A stretch of 64,000 bases of DNA from Vicinamibacterales bacterium (GTDB lineage Bacteria; Acidobacteriota; Vicinamibacteria; Vicinamibacterales; 2-12-FULL-66-21). A program made the position numbers and the translations under genes. The notes under the pieces were generated by a model. The model had not been told where the DNA came from and did no database searches. It saw nothing but the letters and a program-made list of their open reading frames with translations. The DNA lies in NCBI GenBank assembly GCA_036496585.1, contig DASXLB010000033.1:100078-164077 (forward strand), in the 5' to 3' direction. Every line of letters begins with the position of its first letter. Positions within the stretch are counted from its first letter, which is position 1. This document shows, piece after piece, positions 61,830 to 64,000 of this stretch.

Positions 61830-62510
61830 ATGCCCAGAGCGAAACCACGACGCGTTCAGCAAGGCGCGAACGTGCCGGCCTTCGACGCCGAAGCCTTCCT
61901 CACGACCGCAGGTGTCGCACGGCGCGTGAAGACATTTCCCACGGGGAGACTCGTCTTCGCGCAGGGCCACCCGAGCGACGACGTCATGTATATTCAGAAG
62001 GGCAGCATTAAGATTTCAGTGCTGTCACGAACCGGCAAAGAAGCGGTGGTGGCGATGTTGGGGCCGGGGGACTTCTTCGGGGAAGGTGCGCTAACCGGTC
62101 AATCGGTTCGGATCGGAACAGCCACTGCGACGATCCCGACAACCGTGCTCATCATCGAGAAGGGTGCGATGCTTCGACTCCTGCGCGACGAGCCGACATT
62201 CTCGGAACGGTTCATTTCGTACATGCTGACGCGGAACATCCGCATCGAAGCGGACCTCGTCGATCATATCTTCAACTCCAGCGAAAAGCGGTTGGCGCGG
62301 ACGTTGCTACTGCTGGCGCGCTACGCGGAGCAGGAGGGACCGAAACGGCGGATCCCGAAGATCTCGCAGGAAACGCTTGCAGAGATGGTCGGGACGACGC
62401 GTTCGCGCGTCAACTTCTTCATGAACAAGTTCAGGGACCTTGGGTTCATCGAATACAACGGAGATCTCAAGGTCGACATGTCCCTTCTCGGCGTTGTCCT
62501 CCACGATTAG
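61830..62510 (+). CDS. Crp/Fnr family transcription regulator (1)
   Basis: The 226-residue protein has a cyclic-nucleotide-binding barrel (GRLVFAQGHPSDDVMYIQKG, GPGDFFGEGALTGQSVRIGT), a dimer helix (RFISYMLTRNIRIEADLVDH) and a winged helix (ISQETLAEMVGTTRSRVNFF). It has no cysteine, so it is not an FNR iron-sulfur sensor. The paralog at 63129 has the same length. Confidence 0.92.
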   Translation: MPRAKPRRVQQGANVPAFDAEAFLTTAGVARRVKTFPTGRLVFAQGHPSDDVMYIQKGSIKISVLSRTGKEAVVAMLGPGDFFGEGALTGQSVRIGTATATIPTTVLIIEKGAMLRLLRDEPTFSERFISYMLTRNIRIEADLVDHIFNSSEKRLARTLLLLARYAEQEGPKRRIPKISQETLAEMVGTTRSRVNFFMNKFRDLGFIEYNGDLKVDMSLLGVVLHD

Positions 62511-62729
62511 TTAGTCCGGCGCGACGTCGGCGTCGGCCCCGCCGGCCCACTGGCGAATCACGGCGCGCAACTCATCTGCCTGCTCTTGAAGTTGGCGCAT
62601 CCGCTTTGTCTGCAGGGCGAGATCACGACAGATTTCCGCGATTTGCCCTTCGATTGCATTCGGCAGTTCGGCGCGTCGGAGCCGCCCCTGTCTTTCGCGT
62701 GCGGCATGTAGGACTGCGGACTTCGGCAT
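62511..62729 (-). CDS. 72-residue coiled-coil protein, unknown
   Basis: MPKSAVLHAARERQGRLRRA begins a protein whose middle (IAEICRDLALQTKRMRQLQE then QADELRAVIRQWA) is a heptad-like helix. ATG 62729 follows agaggga. Its stop codon abuts the end of the Crp/Fnr gene (convergent, no gap). No named family; probably a small oligomeric helical protein. Confidence 0.55.
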   Translation of the reverse strand: MPKSAVLHAARERQGRLRRAELPNAIEGQIAEICRDLALQTKRMRQLQEQADELRAVIRQWAGGADADVAPD

Positions 62730-63128
62730 GGCATCCCTCTTACGGCGTATCCTCCAGTTTGCCTATGCTCGCGTATGTACTGTTTAGAACGGAACGATAC
62801 GACGAGTGCATTTGGCCGTCAGCCGGCGAAGACCAAACGGACCGATCTGCCTCCCTGATGCCTCGCGACGTTTCAAAATCGCTCGTTGCCCAACCCGACA
62901 TGGGGGAAACGTCGAGTCGGCAACAACGTCAAGTTAAGGTTGCCTGCGAGTTGAAAATAGTCGGCGATCAAACCGGCGGATGCGCCGCTCGTCGCCTCGG
63001 AAGTCTACCAGTCCGAATCGACGCCGGATTCACACTTCATCCTCGACCGCCATGCCGTAGCGCACCGCCATGGCGAGGGTGTGCTGTTCGGCACAGCACC
63101 GCCCGGCCGATCCGTGACAGGCTCGACC
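62730..63128. other. 399-bp gap between small coiled-coil gene and second Crp/Fnr gene
   Basis: No gene supported. The base composition is lower in G+C than the flanks in the first half (tatgtactgtttagaacgga). It must hold the promoters of both flanking genes; I cannot point to a clear operator. Confidence 0.4.
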
Positions 63129-63809
63129 ATGGCTCGGAAACTGGTTCGCGATGCGGCGAGAGCTCTGCCCCTCTTCGACGTGCAGACCTTTCTCACATCG
63201 TCGGGCGTGCCCAAGACGGTGGTCGAATTTGCGCGCGGCGAGACGATCTTCACGCAGGGCGATCAAAGCCAGCACGTGATGTACATCCGGTCCGGCGGGG
63301 TCAAGCTGTCGGTGATGTCGAAGAGCGGCCGCGAAGCCGTCGTGGCGATGCTCGGTCCGACCGATTTCTTCGGCGAGGGCTGCCTCGCCGGGCAGCCGCT
63401 CCGGATGGGCAGCGCGACGGCGATCACGCCGACGGTTGTCCTGATGGTCCGCAAGGAGGAAATGGTCCGGCTGCTGCACACGCAACACGCGATGTCCGAC
63501 CGCTTCATCTCGCACATGCTCGGGCGAAACCTGCGAATCGAAGAGGACCTGATCGATCAGCTCTTCAACTCGAGCGAGAAGCGGCTTGCCCGCGCGCTCC
63601 TGCTGCTGGCGCGCTACGGCAAGCAGGATAGGCCGGTCCGCGTCGTGCCGCGGATTTCGCAGGAGACGCTCGCCGAGATGATCGGAACGACGCGATCGCG
63701 GGTCAATTTCTTTCTCAACAAGTTCAAGAAGCTCGGGTTCATCGAGTACGACGGCGAGCTCCCGCTCAAGATCAACAGTTCCTTGCTGAGCGTCGTGCTC
63801 CACGACTGA
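63129..63809 (+). CDS. Crp/Fnr family transcription regulator (2)
   Basis: The 226-residue paralog of the regulator at 61830 carries FARGETIFTQGDQSQHVMYI, GPTDFFGEGCLAGQPLRMGS, FNSSEKRLARALLLLARYGK and ISQETLAEMIGTTRSRVNFF, ending in the same SVVLHD. The recognition helices are identical in TTRSRVNFF, so both may bind the same sites. ATG 63129 aligns with the start of the first copy. One cysteine only, so no FNR cluster. Confidence 0.92.
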   Translation: MARKLVRDAARALPLFDVQTFLTSSGVPKTVVEFARGETIFTQGDQSQHVMYIRSGGVKLSVMSKSGREAVVAMLGPTDFFGEGCLAGQPLRMGSATAITPTVVLMVRKEEMVRLLHTQHAMSDRFISHMLGRNLRIEEDLIDQLFNSSEKRLARALLLLARYGKQDRPVRVVPRISQETLAEMIGTTRSRVNFFLNKFKKLGFIEYDGELPLKINSSLLSVVLHD

Positions 63810-63841
63810 GCGGCGCCAGCGACATCGAAGGCAGGTCATTC

Positions 63842-64000
63842 ATGGTCAGAAGTCCAAGTCCATATCGGGAAAAGTCCCATCGCGCGCTGCTGACCGACGC
63901 CTGGACGGCCGACGTGCAGACGCTGGAAAAAGGCATTGACGCCTTCGCCGTCCCCGCGGCGCAGCACTATCAAGTCTCGCTGTTCGAGATCGCCGGCGAC
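63842..64000 (+). CDS. Start of an unknown gene cut by the window end
   Basis: ATG 63842 after gaaggcagg opens a frame to the window end: MVRSPSPYREKSHRALLTDA then WTADVQTLEKGIDAFAVPAA and QHYQVSLFEIAGD (53 residues). Good codon use and ribosome-binding site support a gene, 32 bp after the Crp/Fnr gene. Family not recognised. Confidence 0.55.
   Translation, partial: MVRSPSPYREKSHRALLTDAWTADVQTLEKGIDAFAVPAAQHYQVSLFEIAGD

Overview
The window is high-GC, gene-dense bacterial DNA and looks like a chromosome segment of an acidobacterium, probably Vicinamibacteria-like. The main reasons are six full-length ADOP permeases (acidobacterial duplicated orphan permeases, FtsX/MacB type, with no ATPase next to them), an acidobacterial-type PadR regulator overlapping one of them, a VWFA-related exported protein, DUF1080 and Tat-exported Gfo/Idh/MocA proteins, and a CRTAC1/UnbV protein. 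Taxonomy is inferred from gene content only.

Layout. 1-4 kb: end of an MFS transporter, a histidine phosphatase, a 40-bp tandem repeat array, and a divergent DUF1080 / Gfo-Idh-MocA pair for exported sugar chemistry. 4-24 kb: a VWFA protein, then five ADOP permeases mixed with PadR, a DUF6265 protein, a two-component system divergent from two tiny exported/membrane proteins, and an ADOP-DinB-DinB/tRNA-binding operon. 24-41 kb: MetR-like LysR, DUF4412, a sugar isomerase plus MHS transporter, three ABC exporters, a sixth ADOP, a split TPP-dependent decarboxylase with a cyclase, and a large GH31 glycosidase. 41-45 kb: a NarL-type kinase/regulator pair translationally coupled to a CRTAC1 protein. 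45-55 kb: glucuronate/hemicellulose genes (glucarate dehydratase-like, GH67 alpha-glucuronidase, mannonate dehydratase-like), another Gfo/Idh/MocA protein, a TolB-like propeller protein, a lone MlaF-like ATPase and DoxX. 55.8-57.7 kb: an island-like, poorly coding stretch with a truncated tRNA-Arg, an intact tRNA-Arg(TCT), an ADOP fragment and a frameshifted gene. 57.7-64 kb: groES-groEL with an unknown partner, a GNAT protein, a damaged cold-shock gene and two Crp/Fnr paralogs.

The strongest discovery is at 49435-50145. An apparently broken gene reads through a single in-frame TGA at exactly the selenocysteine position of the iodothyronine deiodinase family (FGSYT-U-PPF, then EAHPND.W). A bacterial SECIS-like stem-loop with loop AGGTG starts 17 nt after the TGA. 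This is best read as a membrane-anchored bacterial deiodinase-like selenoprotein that ordinary gene calling would split in two.

Other structures worth attention are a roughly 300-bp inverted repeat built of GGTGCCAAG nonamers (46.4-46.7 kb), a six-copy 40-bp array, a dispersed hairpin-ended repeat splitting the decarboxylase operon, a partial duplication of the MlaF-like gene, and a DinB/tRNA-binding domain fusion.
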